Positions 41,474 to 51,047 of a stretch of DNA of 64,000 bases are shown here, piece after piece. The DNA comes from Anaerolineae bacterium. Lineage in GTDB: Bacteria > Chloroflexota > Anaerolineae > Anaerolineales > Villigracilaceae. The position numbers and the translations under genes are program-made. Below the pieces are notes generated by a model, which was not told where the DNA came from, ran no database searches, and worked only from the letters and a program-made list of their open reading frames with translations. Positions within the stretch are counted from its first letter, which is position 1, and each line of letters begins with the position of its first letter. The stretch covers positions 48,428-112,427 of the forward strand of contig JABGOQ010000133.1 in assembly GCA_018645405.1 (NCBI GenBank), read 5' to 3'.

Positions 41474-43834
41474 TTACGCCTTGATACTGGTAAGTTCGTC
41501 CAGCGCCTTCGTCAATGCATCAAGCAGTGTATCTGCGTGCTCCTTCTGAAAGACAATGGGAGGGCGGATTTTCAGGGTGGCGTAGTTTGGTCCGGTGGTT
41601 CCAACAAGAACGCCATTTTCACGCATATTATTCATCAAACGGTCAGCCAGTTTCGGGTCAGATGCGCCACCAGGCTTGATCATATCTATACCCTGAAGCA
41701 GACCTGAACCGTGTTTTTCGCCGATCACAGGATAGTCTTTCTGTAAAACCGTCAAGCGCTCTTTTAGATATTGCCCAACTTCGAGCGCGTTCTGTTGTAA
41801 CCCTTCCTTTTCAATCACTTCCAGCACAGCCAGTCCCGCTGCACAGGATACGGGGTTACCGCCGAAGGTGTTGAAGTATCCTGTCTTGTTTGCGATGACT
41901 TCAGCGATCTCTGGTCGGGTCACTACTGCTGCAAGTGGATGCCCATTGCCCATTGGTTTTCCCATGGTCACGATATCAGGTATCACATCATCAAATTGAA
42001 AGCCCCAGAAATGCTGGCCAAGGCGTCCAAATCCACCCTGAACCTCATCGGCGATAGAAAATCCACCAGCGGCACGTGTCTTTGTATAGAGGATGCTGAG
42101 ATAATCCTTTGGCGAAGTGTAAATGCCGTCACTGACGAAGGATGTGTCCAGGAGCAGCATTGCCGGTTGGTGACCCTGTTCACCTAGTGCCGTGATCGCA
42201 TTATTTATGCCAGAATCTGGCTTTCGGAAGGTGGTATCAGATGTGGGTGCAAAGATGGTTTGGACGTGGCGTGGCAAATTCTTTTGAGAAATACTTTCGG
42301 GACTAAATTGCATCGTGGCTGCGCTGCTGCCATGATATGCGTATTTGGTTATCAGAGCACCGCTATTGCCAGATGCAAGTTGTGACATCTGCCAGGCAAG
42401 CTCGTTGGCTTCTGACCCTGTACATACAAACATGCAAACGCTCAATGGCTCTGGCATTCCTTTGGTGATCTGGTCGGCCAGTTCGAGAATGAGTCCGTGC
42501 ATATAGCGTGTGCTGGTATTTAGTTTGCGGGACTGTTTGGCAATTGCGTTCGCCACATGGGGGTGACTGTGGCCAACATGGGCAACATTATTATAGGCAT
42601 CGAGGTAGCGATTGCCATCAACATCATATAGCCAGACGCCTTCACCACGCACGATGTGCAAGGGACGTTCGTAGAATAGATAAGCACAAGGGCCAAGCAG
42701 ATGATCGCGACGTTTCAGATGTGATTTAAGGGTTTCATTTGAATTTTTCTGCGATGAAGTCGCTTCATCCATTTCCCATAATCCACAGGTTCGGAAAAAT
42801 TTTTTTGTAATATCTGCGGGATCTAGAGCGCGCCATGCTTCCAATGTGCGCCATGTCTCTTCGACACCCCCAGTAATATACTCTCGATTCTCAGGATGGA
42901 GCGTTACTCTCCAGGCTGCGATCACATTCAGCATTGTCAAACGCGCTGCGATCAGGTCGTAGAGTATGCGCAGTTCAGCGTCTTCGAGTGGGTTTATTTC
43001 GTGGTAACCAGCGATAATTTCCACAGCTACACCAAGAAGATCAGCATGTCCACGAAGCATTTGGGCAATGGTGGTCGCCAGATCAATGATCAGGAGTGTA
43101 TGAGTCATATCCCCAAAGTCGATCATACCAACAATGCATCCAGGATCGTTTTCTGCTACAATGATATTGTCAGGCGTCAAATCGTTGTGAAGAATCTGCG
43201 CCCGTAGTTTTGGTATCTGGGGAAGCACATTCTGATCGAAGCGATCCAGAAAGTAGCTGGCCAGTTCGTGATGATTTGCATCGGTAATATGGGGCAAATA
43301 CTGTCTGAGCTTTGACGTGTGTTTTAAGTCCCACAGTAGTTCATAATTCGCACCCGAGTGGAAGAAGCCTCGCAAGCTCTGAGCGAGTTGGGCCAAGCTG
43401 GCTCCCATCGGACGGAGCAGAGCAAGCTCGGTCGGGTCATCTTTCGGTGGAATGCCCGGTAAGTAGGTTAGGATGCGAAAGCCGTGTTTTGCACCGTTTT
43501 GAGCCTGTACCTGCTCAATTGCCAAGCCGTTTCGAGAGAATAGGACTTCAGGTACAGATAGATCAGGATTGGTCTGGGTGATATGTTCCAGAGCCTTGAT
43601 CTGCATATCAATCATTGCCGGGGTTTCAGCGTTGTTGGCGATTTTTATTACAAATTGATTGCCAGTCTTGGTTTTGATTCGAAAATTCTGGTCTCGCTCA
43701 CTATCGAGAGGGGAGAGTTTGCCGGTGAGACCATATAACCTGTTGGCGATATCTTTTACTTCTTTGGCGGTAAAGTTTGGGGGTTGGGTCTCTAAAAGAT
43801 CGTCTTGGTAAGGGGCATGATTTGGTTCAGGCAT
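41474..43834 (-). CDS. Fused small-molecule kinase (APH/choline-kinase fold) and class III aminotransferase/phospholyase
   Basis: 786-residue fusion. The first about 350 residues are an aminoglycoside/choline-kinase-type phosphotransferase with [12 protein letters not shown] (catalytic loop) and [12 protein letters not shown] (metal-binding). From about 390 on it is a class III PLP enzyme with [25 protein letters not shown] and the PLP lysine in [11 protein letters not shown]. In animals, separate proteins of these two types act in sequence: hydroxylysine kinase (AGPHD1) and phosphohydroxylysine or phosphoethanolamine phospholyase (PHYKPL/ETNPPL). A bifunctional enzyme that phosphorylates an amino-alcohol and then eliminates phosphate and ammonia is the best reading. 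The start at 43834 is chosen because GGAGA lies ahead. An upstream ATG lacks such a site. Confidence 0.88.
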   Translation of the reverse strand: MPEPNHAPYQDDLLETQPPNFTAKEVKDIANRLYGLTGKLSPLDSERDQNFRIKTKTGNQFVIKIANNAETPAMIDMQIKALEHITQTNPDLSVPEVLFSRNGLAIEQVQAQNGAKHGFRILTYLPGIPPKDDPTELALLRPMGASLAQLAQSLRGFFHSGANYELLWDLKHTSKLRQYLPHITDANHHELASYFLDRFDQNVLPQIPKLRAQILHNDLTPDNIIVAENDPGCIVGMIDFGDMTHTLLIIDLATTIAQMLRGHADLLGVAVEIIAGYHEINPLEDAELRILYDLIAARLTMLNVIAAWRVTLHPENREYITGGVEETWRTLEAWRALDPADITKKFFRTCGLWEMDEATSSQKNSNETLKSHLKRRDHLLGPCAYLFYERPLHIVRGEGVWLYDVDGNRYLDAYNNVAHVGHSHPHVANAIAKQSRKLNTSTRYMHGLILELADQITKGMPEPLSVCMFVCTGSEANELAWQMSQLASGNSGALITKYAYHGSSAATMQFSPESISQKNLPRHVQTIFAPTSDTTFRKPDSGINNAITALGEQGHQPAMLLLDTSFVSDGIYTSPKDYLSILYTKTRAAGGFSIADEVQGGFGRLGQHFWGFQFDDVIPDIVTMGKPMGNGHPLAAVVTRPEIAEVIANKTGYFNTFGGNPVSCAAGLAVLEVIEKEGLQQNALEVGQYLKERLTVLQKDYPVIGEKHGSGLLQGIDMIKPGGASDPKLADRLMNNMRENGVLVGTTGPNYATLKIRPPIVFQKEHADTLLDALTKALDELTSIKA

Positions 43835-43956
43835 ATCAGTTCTCCAAAACAGAGTATGTGCAATCAAGCCAATTCTAATACAATTTTCAGTTGGCGAGCG
43901 TATTCGATTTTAGCAAATTCAGTGGCTGCAAGATAGCCTGAATAGGTAGCGTGCCC

Positions 43957-44064
43957 GTGGGATTGTGGGGCTATCCAGCAATGTTTATGACCGCGCTAAT
44001 TATCTCAGTGATGGTTTTCTTAGTTATTAAATTCTTTGTAGTGGAACCGAGATTGTCAAAGTAG
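43957..44064 (+). pseudogene. Residual 3' end of an MFS transporter gene
   Basis: 35 codons matching the last 35 residues of the MFS protein at 39311-40585: WGYPAMFMTALIIS and IKFFVVEPRLSK, then a stop. Similarity extends past the stop to about 44099, including TGCTTTTT and ATTGAGCTTTTTT. Upstream (43868-43956) there is no MFS sequence. It is a remnant of a second MFS copy, or the far end of a duplication. Confidence 0.85.
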
Positions 44065-44108
44065 TGCTTTTTATGACAGAAAGTATTGAGCTTTTTTTCA
44101 TATATAGC

Positions 44109-44978
44109 TTATTCTTTGCTTGCAACCACCAGCCCAATTCCTATCAACAAACCCCCAAATAAAAACAGGGGCGTGATGATTTCTCCAAGGAAGATAGCGC
44201 CTAAAACTGTGCCTACGACGGGTTGCGCGAAAAATGTTAATGAGGCGAGACTGGCGTCAAGAAGAGCAAAGGCGGTGTTCCACAAGTACATGGCAAGGGC
44301 GGTGGCAATAATGCCAAGGAAGAGAATCCCGGCGATGACGCCAAGGGTGATCTCTCCTATTCCCAGCGTAGAGATTTCCCATACACTGAAGGCGATGCTC
44401 GTCGGCAATCCGCCCACAAACGCGATCAAGCTGACTGTAAGAACGTCTACGCCGCGCGTCACTTTTCGGATGAGTACTGAGTAAAGTGCCCAAGTCAATG
44501 CTGCGGAGACGAGACTCATATTTCCCCAAAAAAGAGAAGAAGCTAATTCTGCGCTGCGTGGATCGATCACGGCGAGTACGCCTAACGATGCAATTAATAA
44601 AGCGATAAAGCGTCTGCGTGTGATTTTTTCACCAAGAATAATAGCGGCGAAGATGAGGACGAAGGCGGGGGTTGCAGATGTGACGAGTGAGCCATTTGCT
44701 GCGGTGGAGAGATTTGTGCCGACGAATTGAAATCCTAGTGAAATACCGTAGCCGATGAAGCCGACCCAAACAATGCTCCAGAATTGTTTCTTGCGGATAG
44801 TCAACTTTTTTTGCAAAAAGGCGATAATAAAGAGTGTGGCGATGCCAAGTATGAGACGTGAAGTGAGTAAAGAGAAAGGCGGAATAACTGCCATCACTGC
44901 TTTGCTTACGACGTACATTGCGCCCCAAATGGCGGCGGCGGAGAGGCCAGAGATGATGCCGAGGGTGGTGTTTTTCAT
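44109..44978 (-). CDS. EamA/DMT-superfamily transporter
   Basis: 289-residue ten-helix carrier of the EamA type, with two related halves. Each half has the conserved loop before a helix (ILGEKITRRRF and FLGEIITPLF). It begins MKNTTLGIISGLSAAAIWG, a normal first helix. Probable exporter or importer of a small metabolite. It is distinct in sequence from the EamA gene at 4873-5766. The 3' end lies just after the MFS remnant. Confidence 0.9.
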   Translation of the reverse strand: MKNTTLGIISGLSAAAIWGAMYVVSKAVMAVIPPFSLLTSRLILGIATLFIIAFLQKKLTIRKKQFWSIVWVGFIGYGISLGFQFVGTNLSTAANGSLVTSATPAFVLIFAAIILGEKITRRRFIALLIASLGVLAVIDPRSAELASSLFWGNMSLVSAALTWALYSVLIRKVTRGVDVLTVSLIAFVGGLPTSIAFSVWEISTLGIGEITLGVIAGILFLGIIATALAMYLWNTAFALLDASLASLTFFAQPVVGTVLGAIFLGEIITPLFLFGGLLIGIGLVVASKE

Positions 44979-45067
44979 AAAATAATCACTGATAATGCGA
45001 ATTCTTTTTGAATTCCTTCCCCAGCTTATGGGAGAGTGAGGGTGAGAACAAATTATACGCCTGAATC

Positions 45068-45097
45068 AAAAACCTCGTTCATTTTGAACGAGGTTTT
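45068..45097 (-). terminator. Intrinsic terminator of the 2-oxoacid:ferredoxin oxidoreductase operon
   Basis: AAACCTCGTTC / GAACGAGGTTT stem with a short loop, followed on the minus strand by TTTTTGATTC, 58 bp after the beta-subunit stop. Confidence 0.75.
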
Positions 45098-45154
45098 GCT
45101 CCTCCCCTATATTCCGTTTTTTAGAATTTAGGGGAGGCTGGGAGTGGGGAGAAT

Positions 45155-46177
45155 TTAGAACATTTCTGCGTTAATTTCTGCGAGAGTTTCAGCAGTTGGA
45201 CGCAGGTCTTCGTCCTTTAAGCGATTGATCGGTTCTTCTGTCATGTTGAGCAAATCAATTAATGAAGGGCGGTCTGGGTCAATGTAGATCAATCCAGTTA
45301 ATAGCAAATTGTCTGCGTTGGATTCTTCAATGATTTGAACAGCCGCCATTCGATTGGTCGGATCATAGTCTCTGTCCAGCTTCTTAAGGCGGACAGAGGA
45401 ACCATCGTGCATAGGCACGTTTTGAGTGGTGCCTTCCTCAAAGTCTTCAAGCATGATCTCGTCGCGGGCAGGGATGAAAGAGAGATCATGGATAGCAGTA
45501 TTATGCTCGCGACCCCAGCCATAAGAATGTACGGAGGAATCTTGATTATTAAAGGTTACGCAAGGGCTAATAATATCAAGAATAGCTGTTCCATTATGAT
45601 GCAGTGCTGCCTTGATGAGAGTCTTAACTTGTTTGGGGTCACCAGCAAATGAACGAGCTACAAATGTAGCATTGGATGCCATCGCTTCAAAGCATACGTC
45701 AATGGGTACCAGTTCGTTGGTGCCTTGTTTCTTGAGGGTTAGCCCAACTTCAGATGTTGCTGAAAGCTGACCTTTGGTTAGCCCATAGGTGCCGTTATTT
45801 GCAATAATATATACCATCGGGACGTTACGGCGGATAACGTGCTTGAATTGTCCCATGCCAATGCTGATAGAGTCGCCGTCGCCGCTCATGGCGAGTCCTG
45901 TCAATGTGGGGTCACCGATTAAGGCTCCAGTGGCGAGGGCAGGCATACGTCCATGGAGGCCGTTAAAGCCGAAGGAGCGATCAAGCATATAGGTGGGGGC
46001 TTTGCTCGAGCATCCGATACCGCTGAATTTGACGATATCTTCGGGCATCATATCCATTTCGTAACAAGCCGCGATGATTTGACTGAGGATGGAGTTATGT
46101 CCACACCCTTGGCAGAGCGTAGTAGGTGCTCCCTTGTATTCGCTTTTGGAAAGGCCGATTTTATTGGTTTTAGCCAT
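45155..46177 (-). CDS. 2-oxoacid:ferredoxin oxidoreductase, beta subunit
   Basis: 340-residue TPP-binding subunit. An N-terminal CQGCGH motif (C22, C25) belongs to its [4Fe-4S] cluster. The thiamine diphosphate site is shown by GDGDSISIGMGQF and NNGTYGLTKGQ, the latter common in 2-oxoglutarate/2-oxoacid types. With the alpha subunit immediately upstream (2-bp gap) it oxidatively decarboxylates a 2-oxoacid to an acyl-CoA and reduces ferredoxin. Pyruvate, 2-oxoglutarate and branched-chain oxoacids are all possible. A GntR/FCD gene heads the operon. Cytoplasmic. Confidence 0.94.
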   Translation of the reverse strand: MAKTNKIGLSKSEYKGAPTTLCQGCGHNSILSQIIAACYEMDMMPEDIVKFSGIGCSSKAPTYMLDRSFGFNGLHGRMPALATGALIGDPTLTGLAMSGDGDSISIGMGQFKHVIRRNVPMVYIIANNGTYGLTKGQLSATSEVGLTLKKQGTNELVPIDVCFEAMASNATFVARSFAGDPKQVKTLIKAALHHNGTAILDIISPCVTFNNQDSSVHSYGWGREHNTAIHDLSFIPARDEIMLEDFEEGTTQNVPMHDGSSVRLKKLDRDYDPTNRMAAVQIIEESNADNLLLTGLIYIDPDRPSLIDLLNMTEEPINRLKDEDLRPTAETLAEINAEMF

Positions 46178-46179
46178 GA

Positions 46180-47979
46180 TTATTTCTCCTTCTTTGCGAG
46201 AATATCATCTCGAATCCACTCAGCAGTTAGTGAAAGACCGTTGTTGAGAATGGATGATGTCATTTTAGTGCTTTCTTCGGGCATTTCAATACTCAGTATT
46301 TCACGTAGCTGCCCATTATGATTCATTTCGACGACAAATATCTCGTCATATTTCCGAACAAATTCTTTTACTATATCGTTGATGGGTAAAGCGCGTAATC
46401 GTAGATAATCTGTTTTCACACCTTCTTTGGCAAGCAGATCACGAGCTTCAATGACGGCGGGAGTTGTGGAGCCGTAAGCGATGATACCGATTTTGGAGTC
46501 TTCCATTTCTTCGATGATTGCATCGGGAACATATTGACGGGCTGTTTCGTATTTCAGATTAAGGCGATTCATGCCTTCCATCCATACGTCAGGATCTTCG
46601 CTATAATTAGCAAAAGCATCATGCCCAGTGCCACGTGCAAAATATGTGCTGCCTACATGGCGGTTCCCCGCGACAGTGCGATAAGGAATTCCGTCGCCGT
46701 CTACATCCTTGTAGCGTCCCCATTTACCGTGTTTGGCTTCAAATTCTTCAAAATCTTCCTCCCAAAGAACCTTGCCGCGATCCATTGGTATATCGGGATA
46801 TTCAAAAGGCTCACTCATCCACTGATTTTGACCGAGATCAAGATCGCTAAGAACGAAGACTGGTGTTTGCGTCCGTTCGGCAACATCGAAAGCTTTCCAG
46901 CCGAACTCGAAACATTCACGGGCGGAACCGGGCAAAAGAACGATATGTTTTGTGTCACCATGACTGACTGAAACTGCTTGTTTTAAGTCACCTTGGGATG
47001 TGCGAGTGGGGAGGCCTGTACTGGGCCCCATACGTTGGATATTCCAGATCACCAGTGGAACTTCAGCAAAATACGCCAACCCGACGTATTCGCCCATGAG
47101 ACTGATGCCTGCTCCCGATGTGGACGTCATTGCCCGCGCCCCAGACCATGCCCCGCCAATCGTGATTCCAAGTGCGGCTAATTCATCCTCCGCTTGAACA
47201 ATAGCATAGGTGGCTTTATCATCTTTTGTCATCCGGAGTTTCGGTAAATAGGTACTCATTTTTTCAACCAAGCTGGTTGCCGGCGTGATGGGATACCAGC
47301 CAACAACTTGTACGCCACCGTAGATCGAGCCAAGAGCGGCAGCAGTATTGCCATCTGCCATAATGAGGCCATCTGTTTTATCCATTGGTTCGACGAAGAA
47401 ATTATCGGTCTTTTCAAGATTTTCGCTAGCCCAGGCTGCGCTGGCTTCGATAACGTTCATATTGATGGCAACGGGTTTTTCTTTTCCTTTGAAATGAAAA
47501 TCAAGTGCCATTTTGATTTTTGCTATTTCAATGCCCAGCATTTGTGCTAGTACACCAATATAGACCATATTTGAGACCATCGTCCGTAAACTGGAGGGAA
47601 TACCAGCTTCTTTGATAATGCCCTTAACTTCCATTGGATAAGCGGTGATATCGTCACGTTCGATAGGTGTCTTGATCGAGTTATTATAAAAAAGAACTCC
47701 GCCTGGAAGCACGTCTTCTACATCGCGCTCGAAAGATTCAGGATTCATCGCAACAACAATTTCATGCTCGTCGCGGCGGGCGGTATAGCCATCTTTGCTT
47801 AAGCGGATGGTGTACCAGGTAGGCAGTCCCTGAATGTTTGACGGGAACATATTCTTACCCGTTACGGGGATGCCCATCTTGAAGAGAGCACGTAAAATAG
47901 TCAGGTTCGATGTTTGGCTCCCGGAGCCATTCGCCGTTCCTACGGTGATTGAAAAATCATTGATAATTTTATTTGTCAT
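46180..47979 (-). CDS. 2-oxoacid:ferredoxin oxidoreductase, fused gamma-alpha subunit
   Basis: 599-residue fusion. The first about 190 residues are the gamma domain (TVGTANGSGSQTSN; MGIPVTGKNMFPSN), and the rest the alpha pyrimidine-binding domain (VVGWYPITPATSLVEKMSTY; AMTSTSGAGISLM). This is the common KorA/OforA layout of the two-subunit enzymes. It starts 17 bp after the FCD regulator and ends 2 bp before the beta gene. It provides low-potential ferredoxin, as does the AOR in the first part of the window. Confidence 0.94.
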   Translation of the reverse strand: MTNKIINDFSITVGTANGSGSQTSNLTILRALFKMGIPVTGKNMFPSNIQGLPTWYTIRLSKDGYTARRDEHEIVVAMNPESFERDVEDVLPGGVLFYNNSIKTPIERDDITAYPMEVKGIIKEAGIPSSLRTMVSNMVYIGVLAQMLGIEIAKIKMALDFHFKGKEKPVAINMNVIEASAAWASENLEKTDNFFVEPMDKTDGLIMADGNTAAALGSIYGGVQVVGWYPITPATSLVEKMSTYLPKLRMTKDDKATYAIVQAEDELAALGITIGGAWSGARAMTSTSGAGISLMGEYVGLAYFAEVPLVIWNIQRMGPSTGLPTRTSQGDLKQAVSVSHGDTKHIVLLPGSARECFEFGWKAFDVAERTQTPVFVLSDLDLGQNQWMSEPFEYPDIPMDRGKVLWEEDFEEFEAKHGKWGRYKDVDGDGIPYRTVAGNRHVGSTYFARGTGHDAFANYSEDPDVWMEGMNRLNLKYETARQYVPDAIIEEMEDSKIGIIAYGSTTPAVIEARDLLAKEGVKTDYLRLRALPINDIVKEFVRKYDEIFVVEMNHNGQLREILSIEMPEESTKMTSSILNNGLSLTAEWIRDDILAKKEK

Positions 47980-47996
47980 AACTTCCTCAATAGAAA

Positions 47997-48659
47997 CTAG
48001 AGATTAGGCCGAGTTGCAATTAGCTCGGTGTGTTCCATTAATATTTGATATGCAGAGTCGAATTTTCCATCTTCAATTGCTTCAACCATATTGGCATGGT
48101 AAGTCCATACATTTGTTAGGTAAGCGTAATCAGCAAATACGCTTAGATCAACTGCTTCATAGGCTTCCCAATAAGCTTCCAGTAAACCGGTTACAAAAAT
48201 ATTATTTAAACGGCGGTAAATTAGCAAATGTAAATTGCGGTGTTCTTCATGTGGAATTTTAGCCGGATGCCCGCGTAATTTTCCCCACGCTTTCTGAACG
48301 AGTTCTTTTAGCTCTTCAACATCCTCGGGTAAAAGAGACTTAACTGCTTGAGAAAAATACGCCGATTCTACGTGATTGCGTAAATCAGAATAGCTTTCAA
48401 AATTGGAGCGTTCATCCAGAATGGCGTAGCCAAGACTTTGTTGAAGGGCAGGGGTAAAGGTATAAGGTAATCGTCGCATCCCTGTGCGTGGTTTAACGCT
48501 CACCAAGCCCAATGCACGTGCGACCGCGACTTGCTCTCGCAATGCAGCCCGATTGATTCCTAAATCCTTGCTAAGTTGATCCAAGGCAGGAATCCTATCT
48601 AAATTGGTCTCTTTATGAGAGGCTAGGTACTTAAAAAATCCAGAAAGATTTTGCAGCAT
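47997..48659 (-). CDS. GntR-family regulator with FCD domain
   Basis: 220-residue FadR-like regulator. The winged helix at about residues 20-70 includes LSKDLGINRAALREQVAVAR, and the C-terminal all-helical FCD domain (about 85-215) binds a metal and a small organic acid. It is the first gene of the transcription unit with the 2-oxoacid:ferredoxin oxidoreductase and so probably controls it in response to a carboxylate. The 173-bp gap to the divergent gene at 48833 should hold its operator. Confidence 0.88.
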   Translation of the reverse strand: MLQNLSGFFKYLASHKETNLDRIPALDQLSKDLGINRAALREQVAVARALGLVSVKPRTGMRRLPYTFTPALQQSLGYAILDERSNFESYSDLRNHVESAYFSQAVKSLLPEDVEELKELVQKAWGKLRGHPAKIPHEEHRNLHLLIYRRLNNIFVTGLLEAYWEAYEAVDLSVFADYAYLTNVWTYHANMVEAIEDGKFDSAYQILMEHTELIATRPNL

Positions 48660-48732
48660 TTTTAATATCTATTCCATTAATCTGATTATTAGAATGAATG
48701 AGAGTTTATCACCATAAAATTACTGCGTCAAG

Positions 48733-48761
48733 TTGTAGATTAAAGATTGCTAGGGTATAAT
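48733..48761 (+). promoter_or_regulatory. Candidate promoter for the 529-residue unknown protein
   Basis: TATAAT at 48756-48761 with TTGTAG 17 bp upstream. The -10 match is perfect and the -35 weak. It lies 72 bp before the start codon. Confidence 0.4.
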
Positions 48762-48832
48762 GAGACGCTTGTTCTCCAAATAGGAAAATCTTAGCCCAAA
48801 GGGCAAATTTGTAATTAAAGGCACTGAAAAAA

Positions 48833-50422
48833 ATGAATCTTTCGACCCTTCCCGCCGAATATTGGCAATCGCTGGAAATCAGTAAACACGACACCGACTT
48901 TCTTTTGAATTATCTTTTTGAGCTCGAAACACCTTTGATCGGAAAAGAGCTAACTTCTGCATTGGTGGCAGAGCGAATACGTTTTGAGCAAGAAGCGATT
49001 TTGAAGAAGCAGAAAGGATCAGGGAAGGTTTACCTCCCAAAAGAGAATTATGAAACTGGCGAAGAGTTGGCTTTTCCTGCCTTGAATTGGGCAAAAGGAG
49101 AAGTGACTGCGGTACGTGCAGGAAAAAATCCTGAAGTTGAAGCCTTTGATGTGATGACTGTTGCGATGGAAGGTGGAAATGAACATCTTTTTGCAACGGG
49201 CGTAGATGAGCATGCGCTCAACGTGGAAAACGAAGTTGGGGAAGGGGATGGAGAGTCTGATCTCGACGAGATAACTTCTCTCTTTGGGGACGCTCTCGGC
49301 GATAAACTTGCTACCGCTTTACGAAAAGGGGATGAGCTAGTGAGCATCGCTGACCATTGGTTTCCGCGCTCCTTGCTTGTGGATGTGAATATTGGGCATC
49401 TCAACTTGGCTGAAGCTATCCTTGATATGGCAGAAGGAGAACCGCTGGAAACTTCTATGCTAATGAAGGATATCGAATTGCCAGAAGGTGATAATCCCAG
49501 TTTAATGGAATTTTCGCTAAACTTTGCTTTGAAAGAAGATTTGCGTTTCGATGAAGTAGGCTCCACAGGAAAAGTTCTTTGGTGTCTGGAACGTTTAGAG
49601 CCAGAAGAAGTTCGCAGTGTGCCAGACAGACTTCATTATGAACCAGCGAAATTAGATCGATCTACACTAACTGATGAAATGCTCTCCCTTGAGGCCAAGC
49701 TTGATGATGAGTTGAGTAAGATCAGTATTGAGAAAGCACCGCCTAAAAAGGCGATGATCTCTTTGCTCTACCCACATTGGCGTCTGGGAACTCTTCCGAT
49801 TTCAGAACGGGTTCGTTCCTTTTTTCCCTCGGCTTATGAATCTCCGCGCATCCGTTTTACTTTAGTAGATGGCAAAAGTGGCGAAAAAATGCCAGCATGG
49901 GTTGTAAAAAACAATCATTATGTCTATGGCTTGAAAGAGTGGTATGAGGAAAAAGGATTAACCCCGGGTAGTTTCATTGAGATCCGCGCAAGTAAAGCTC
50001 CCGGAGAAGTAATTATCACGGCGCAAACACACCGCAGTAAACGTGAGTGGGTGCGTACAGTTATCGCAGGCTCAGACGGAGGTCTTGTTTTCGCCACACT
50101 TAAACAGGCTGTTACCGCAAAATTCGATGACCGAATGATTCTTGCCATCCCAGATTCTGATGCGTTGGACAATGCCTGGGAATTAGCGCAAGCAAGTGAT
50201 AAGCAATTTGAAACATTGGTTCGGAATATGGTCCAAGAGCTGACCAAGCTCAACCCGCAAGGGCATGTCCATGCTCAGGAATTATACTCAGCAGTAAATT
50301 TGCTCAAACGTTGCCCGCCTGCGCCACTTTTCAGTTTATTAGCGACGTGTTCTTGGGTAGAGCATGTTGGCGACCTTTATTTTCACCTGATCGACGAAAC
50401 CGCTACAGAGAAAGAGGTGTAA
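48833..50422 (+). CDS. Uncharacterised 529-residue protein
   Basis: Not recognised. The sequence is acidic and soluble-looking, with no signal peptide or membrane segment. The N-terminal part contains HDTDFLLNYLFELETPLIGK, and an acidic linker (GEGDGESDLDE) follows at about residues 136-146. A middle region near 318-400 has PHWRLGTLPISERVRSFFP and a beta-rich part with SFIEIRASKAPGEVIITA, reminiscent of DNA- or nucleic-acid-binding barrels, but this is only an impression. It ends directly at the start of a second unknown protein, so the two are coupled, and a tRNA-Arg gene follows. Confidence 0.85.
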   Translation: MNLSTLPAEYWQSLEISKHDTDFLLNYLFELETPLIGKELTSALVAERIRFEQEAILKKQKGSGKVYLPKENYETGEELAFPALNWAKGEVTAVRAGKNPEVEAFDVMTVAMEGGNEHLFATGVDEHALNVENEVGEGDGESDLDEITSLFGDALGDKLATALRKGDELVSIADHWFPRSLLVDVNIGHLNLAEAILDMAEGEPLETSMLMKDIELPEGDNPSLMEFSLNFALKEDLRFDEVGSTGKVLWCLERLEPEEVRSVPDRLHYEPAKLDRSTLTDEMLSLEAKLDDELSKISIEKAPPKKAMISLLYPHWRLGTLPISERVRSFFPSAYESPRIRFTLVDGKSGEKMPAWVVKNNHYVYGLKEWYEEKGLTPGSFIEIRASKAPGEVIITAQTHRSKREWVRTVIAGSDGGLVFATLKQAVTAKFDDRMILAIPDSDALDNAWELAQASDKQFETLVRNMVQELTKLNPQGHVHAQELYSAVNLLKRCPPAPLFSLLATCSWVEHVGDLYFHLIDETATEKEV

Positions 50423-50857
50423 ATGTCTACGAAGAAACCTTTTAGTTTGATGAAGCCTACCCTAGATACACCTTTCCATATTGATTTTGACTGGTGGTTA
50501 GAACACGATCGCGATTGGCGTGTTTACCTCCGCTCATTAATGTGTTTAGAGCACCAAGAAGTTTTCGCTACTTGGCAAGATGGCGATATGATTGACTGGA
50601 TCGATCCAGAGACTGCCGAGGTTAAAGTTGTAGACGGGATGCAGCATACCCTTATGTCGCATTGTGCTCTTGTGCCGGAATTTCTGACAGAGAGAACGCC
50701 TTTAGTCGAATCGGTTTTTCGACTTTTTCTAATCAATGGGAATAAGCCAATGACTTCGCGTTTGTTGGCAGAAGAGTTGAGTCGCCCAGAAATGACAATT
50801 CTAAAGACATTGGCTGGTGTTCGCGTTTATCGCGGCTTGCGCCCTTGTGATATATAA
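50423..50857 (+). CDS. Uncharacterised 144-residue protein coupled to the preceding gene
   Basis: Not recognised. The ATG follows the previous stop without a gap, and GAGGTG serves as ribosome-binding site. The N-terminal half contains WWLEHDRDWRVYLRSLMC and DWIDPETAEVKVVDG. The C-terminal part (residues about 100-144: SVFRLFLINGNKPM, RLLAEELSRPEMTILKTL) looks like a winged-helix or similar DNA-binding segment, which would fit a regulator of, or partner to, the 529-residue protein. Confidence 0.8.
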   Translation: MSTKKPFSLMKPTLDTPFHIDFDWWLEHDRDWRVYLRSLMCLEHQEVFATWQDGDMIDWIDPETAEVKVVDGMQHTLMSHCALVPEFLTERTPLVESVFRLFLINGNKPMTSRLLAEELSRPEMTILKTLAGVRVYRGLRPCDI

Positions 50858-50863
50858 AAAAAA

Positions 50864-50937
<74 letters not shown>

Positions 50938-50963
50938 CCTGAAATTTAGACTGATATGATAAG

Positions 50964-51009
50964 AGAAACTCGGTTGAAATAAACATATCTTTAAAAGAGC
51001 CGAGTTTCT
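50964..51009 (+). terminator. Terminator after tRNA-Arg
   Basis: AGAAACTCGG ... CCGAGTTTCT with a spacer of about 26 bases, then TTTATTTTT. The stem is the same AAACTCGG word as at 5856-5957. Confidence 0.75.
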
Positions 51010-51047
51010 TTTATTTTTGCCACTCGCTGAGGAAAAAGGAGAGGCTT

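Noticed and set aside
44985..45060. Possible small gene between the EamA gene and the oxidoreductase operon
   Set aside because: Only a partial 'CCCTCACCC/GGGAGAG' type palindrome and a terminator are present. No frame with a start signal.
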